DNA of 64,000 nucleotides from positions 1,138,098 through 1,202,097 of the forward strand of contig VZSF01010416.1 in the NCBI GenBank assembly GCA_013398295.1, read 5' to 3'. Every line of letters begins with the position of its first letter. The first letter of the stretch is position 1. The DNA comes from Chionis minor. Lineage: Eukaryota > Chordata > Aves > Charadriiformes > Chionididae. The position numbers and the translations under genes were made by a program. This document shows, piece by piece, positions 60,901 to 64,000 of the stretch. Under the pieces are notes generated by a model that was not told the origin of the DNA, made no database searches, and saw only the letters and a list, made by a program, of their open reading frames with translations.

Positions 60901-63900
60901 ACGAAGGTAAATATACTCCCCAACTTCAGGGCAACACTAATTCTTAGCAATGCAACATGAAAATACAGAATTTATCAGGGACTGAACAACACTCAAACAT
61001 TATCCCAGATACAGCTTCACTACTTCTGGCCATATACAACCACAGCAAACTGCACAGATCTTACCCTGGAGACAACTACTTTTTCAAAAGTTATTGCAAT
61101 TTTTACCTTTTGCAATCCAAGGACTATTTAAAGTTAGGCCTACAGGCAAGAGTCACTGATTTAATTCTGTAAATCACCAACTGTCTATTGATAAAAAGGC
61201 GGCAAATTGTTCTGTTGCACCTGAAAACACACTAAACTGCAAAGGGATCACAGGGCTTCCTGATCCCAAAGCAAGGAAGGGAAAAGAGGCTTTGGCTGCA
61301 CACAGTTCTTCAGGGGATTCGGATGACGGATACCGTAAGCTCTTCCATGACAGTCATCATGTTCCCCCACTGCTTTGGTTCCTAGAGCCCTTGTCAAATG
61401 CCTGCCTCCTCCAGGAATGGATCTGTTGGGCAAGAGCTTATCAAACTCATAAAGAAGTTTCAATGTAGCCCCATGGGTCAGTACTGATCTCACTGCTGTC
61501 ATTTGCCACACCTGCTTTCAAGGCTCTTTCAAAACAAAGAGCAATTCGGCGTTACCATGTGAAAGATGAAGAACCTCACCCTTCCAAAAAGAGTGGCTCA
61601 AGTTTAGCAGCAGAGATGAAGGCCCAGGTCTGAAGTAGAATACATTGACTTCTAGCTTCTCACCGAAATCAACATATTGATGGGAAATTAGGAGACTGAA
61701 TACTTGACTTAACGTTAGCTCAAGAGGCTGTTCTATATTTGATCTGCAAGTTTAAAATGGCAACAGGCACGCGTTTCCCACAGCTGCAATTCATCAGCAC
61801 AAAACAGCTGTCATCTCATGCAAAGAAATCAGAAGTCTCTAAGATGAAACAGAAATGCAATTAGTTTGCATTAAGTCCAGCCTGCTAGAAGTGCAGCATA
61901 ACATAAATTACATGTAATTTGAAACTCTAGGCTTAAGAGATCGCTGCAACAACTGAAGACGAATTCAGGATGTAATCTATTTTCTGAACAATTTTCACAG
62001 GTTATTCATATACCCAAACATGCCTCATTTATAAGTTGGAAAAGTAAGGAAGACTAAAGAAGTCTTTACATATCTGTTTCTTGATTAAAAGTAGCACTTT
62101 TTCATACTGTCATCAGACTCCCTGATTTATAATTTGCTGGAGATGTCTCCCTTTCCAATCATCCTTAAATTTTGTACTGATCTTTCCAGAATCTGGTTGT
62201 TTCTCTACTTTGAATGATGCTATAAGAAAATGCAAGAGTTATCAGCAGTTAATACACCGAGTCTTAGGAAACACACACCCTGTGAAGGACACAGCCCATA
62301 GGGCCAAATTCTACCTCTGTCATCCATGAAACGTTCCATGCAAGTAATAGCAACAAGGGATTTTTTTGGAAGTTACCTATAATTCGTATTTGTTCAGGTA
62401 TGTGTTTAAATTAAAAGAACTTGTCTTCAATGTAATCAAGATTTTTTTTTTCCAGTTGTAAAGTAGATGCCAGACTGATACAATGGAAAATCAAGCCCAG
62501 TATTTAGAGGAGATTCAGCATTTTTTCCAAGAGGATTTGGGGTTTGGTATGCTTTTTTCTTTTCTTTTTTCCTTCTTCTTCTAAGCTTTCTTGATTTGGC
62601 CCAAGTGAAAAATGTATCCCTTCTTTCTTAAAGTGAGAGAAACGAGACAGAATTCAGAAACTGTCTTCATTTTATTGCTGGTCTCACCACTCAAACTGCT
62701 GTCAAGTCTACCAACTAAATTGGTATTTTACGCCGTTCAGCCCCATTGCCTACTAACATCTGGCTGTTGCTCCATTCACATAAATTCCAGCTAACTACTT
62801 GCAGATGAAGAAACATCTTTCCATCCAAGGAAAATTTTAGAAGACTCAGTGGAATCTACTGCCAACCACATCATGTTTTTCAGACTGTGGAAACCTTGCC
62901 TATTTAGTTTTATTTAAAAAGTTAACTAGAAAGTTTGTAATAAGTAATGACATTTTAATTATGCACAGTGTAACAATGATGAGCATTCACAGTCAAACAC
63001 TCAGTTTAAATTGTCAGATGCTACTTTGAGAACCTGGTTCCAAACTTGCCGGCACACCTTAACACATGCTACAGCACAGGCACATGCTATCGGGTTCAGG
63101 TTTGTAGTGAATGTAACTCAGACCCACATGCAAATTGCATGCACTGGTTCAAGTCAAGTAGAAGAGCCAATATCCAATTTACATGCAAAAATTAAGTTTC
63201 CAGATACACAAAGGCAGACATAAGAAACAGCATGCTCAGTTTGGATGCACAAATTTTAACCAAGTTTCAGTCACCGAGCAGGTCTTCAACACAGCAGTAC
63301 CACATTCGAATAGCAAACAAATATAAATTAGTAAAATATTTGAAGGTATTCCAAGGGTACCATCTTCAATGAAAAGGATGAACTTTTTATTTTGTCTTTT
63401 TTTCCCATTTATTCCAACATAATGGTTAAATAATGGTCATAAACCAAAACAAATGAGCAATTGACTCAAGGTTTTTAAAATTTAAATGCTAATTACACAA
63501 ACCTGCATTTTGTAACAAGTGTTGATAAACGGGACACTAATATAAAAAGTTGTTTTAATTATTCTGTAACAATTCATTATTTTTGCAATAGCATGGCTGT
63601 TTACGGCCACTGCTAAGAAGTTCAGGAACAAATCACATTCTAATGAGCCGCTAATGGGAGGACGGGGAAAATGGAAGGCAACACAGTCACTTACATAACA
63701 GTAACAAAATCCCTAACTGAAAAGAATAAAATAGTTTTAACCCAAATATTCATTCCACTGCCTTTTCTTTCTTCTTTTTTTTTTTCCTTTTTAAACTGGA
63801 AGATATTGGTATATTTTGCAGATGATGCTTTATTATCTTTTTCAGCATATACTGGAAGGTCAGAGACTCTTTAAAATACAGCTGCTTAAATTGGAACTCT

Positions 63901-64000
63901 GATTCAACCATACCAGCACAAAGACCTCTACTATCATTAAAGAAAAACCCAGACGTACATAGCATACAAATTTGACACATATTGTACAGCCATAGCGGAA
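57927..64000 (-). other. BEND5: BEND5 upstream intron, running off the window
   Basis: The sequence 5' of the linker exon on the minus strand. I looked for an exon encoding the coiled-coil end expected before the glycine-proline junction and found none, so the intron is at least about 6.1 kb. No CR1 copy, RNA gene or CpG patch is visible. Short T/A runs occur near 58598-58609, 62441-62451 and 63774-63785. Open frames are all below 90 codons. Confidence 0.7.

Overview
The window is vertebrate nuclear DNA, almost certainly from a bird. The evidence is four fragments of the CR1 LINE family, the dominant retrotransposon of bird genomes, set in DNA otherwise poor in interspersed repeats. There is also a set of spliced coding exons with vertebrate splice signals. 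Nothing looks prokaryotic, viral or organellar: there are no operons, tRNA or rRNA genes, or CRISPR arrays.

The one recognisable gene is the 3' part of BEND5 (BEN domain-containing protein 5) on the minus strand. Its last three coding exons lie at 57778-57926, 53058-53271 and 48966-49126. They have AG/GT splice borders and phases that join exactly, and they encode the C-terminal 174 residues, including the whole BEN DNA-binding domain. The stop codon is at 48966-48968, with poly(A) hexamers overlapping it and just beyond it. The 5' exons (N-terminal region and coiled coil) are not in the window and should lie beyond position 64000.

Layout: 1-48920 is gene-free as far as I can read. It holds CR1 fragments at 7590-8388 (+), 22164-22405 (-), 29446-29805 (-) and 41435-41675 (-). 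It also has short tandem duplications, A-, T- or GT-rich low-complexity tracts, three CpG-dense patches (near 12.3-12.6, 21.8-22.1 and 47.2-47.5 kb), one GC-rich kilobase with long overlapping open frames (14.8-15.8 kb), and AT-rich blocks that look like possible conserved non-coding elements. The stretch 48920-57926 is the BEND5 3' end with two introns of about 3.9 and 4.5 kb, and 57927-64000 is the next BEND5 intron.

In mammals BEND5 is nested in a large intron of AGBL4 (a cytosolic carboxypeptidase gene). If that arrangement holds here, most of the left 48 kb is AGBL4 intron as well as BEND5 downstream DNA. I looked for AGBL4 coding exons and recognised none. I found no convincing undescribed system. 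The most useful leads are the very short possible BEND5 3' UTR, the CpG-dense patches far from any known promoter, a CR1 copy missing its 3' end beside a small hairpin, and a diverged direct repeat in a BEND5 intron.
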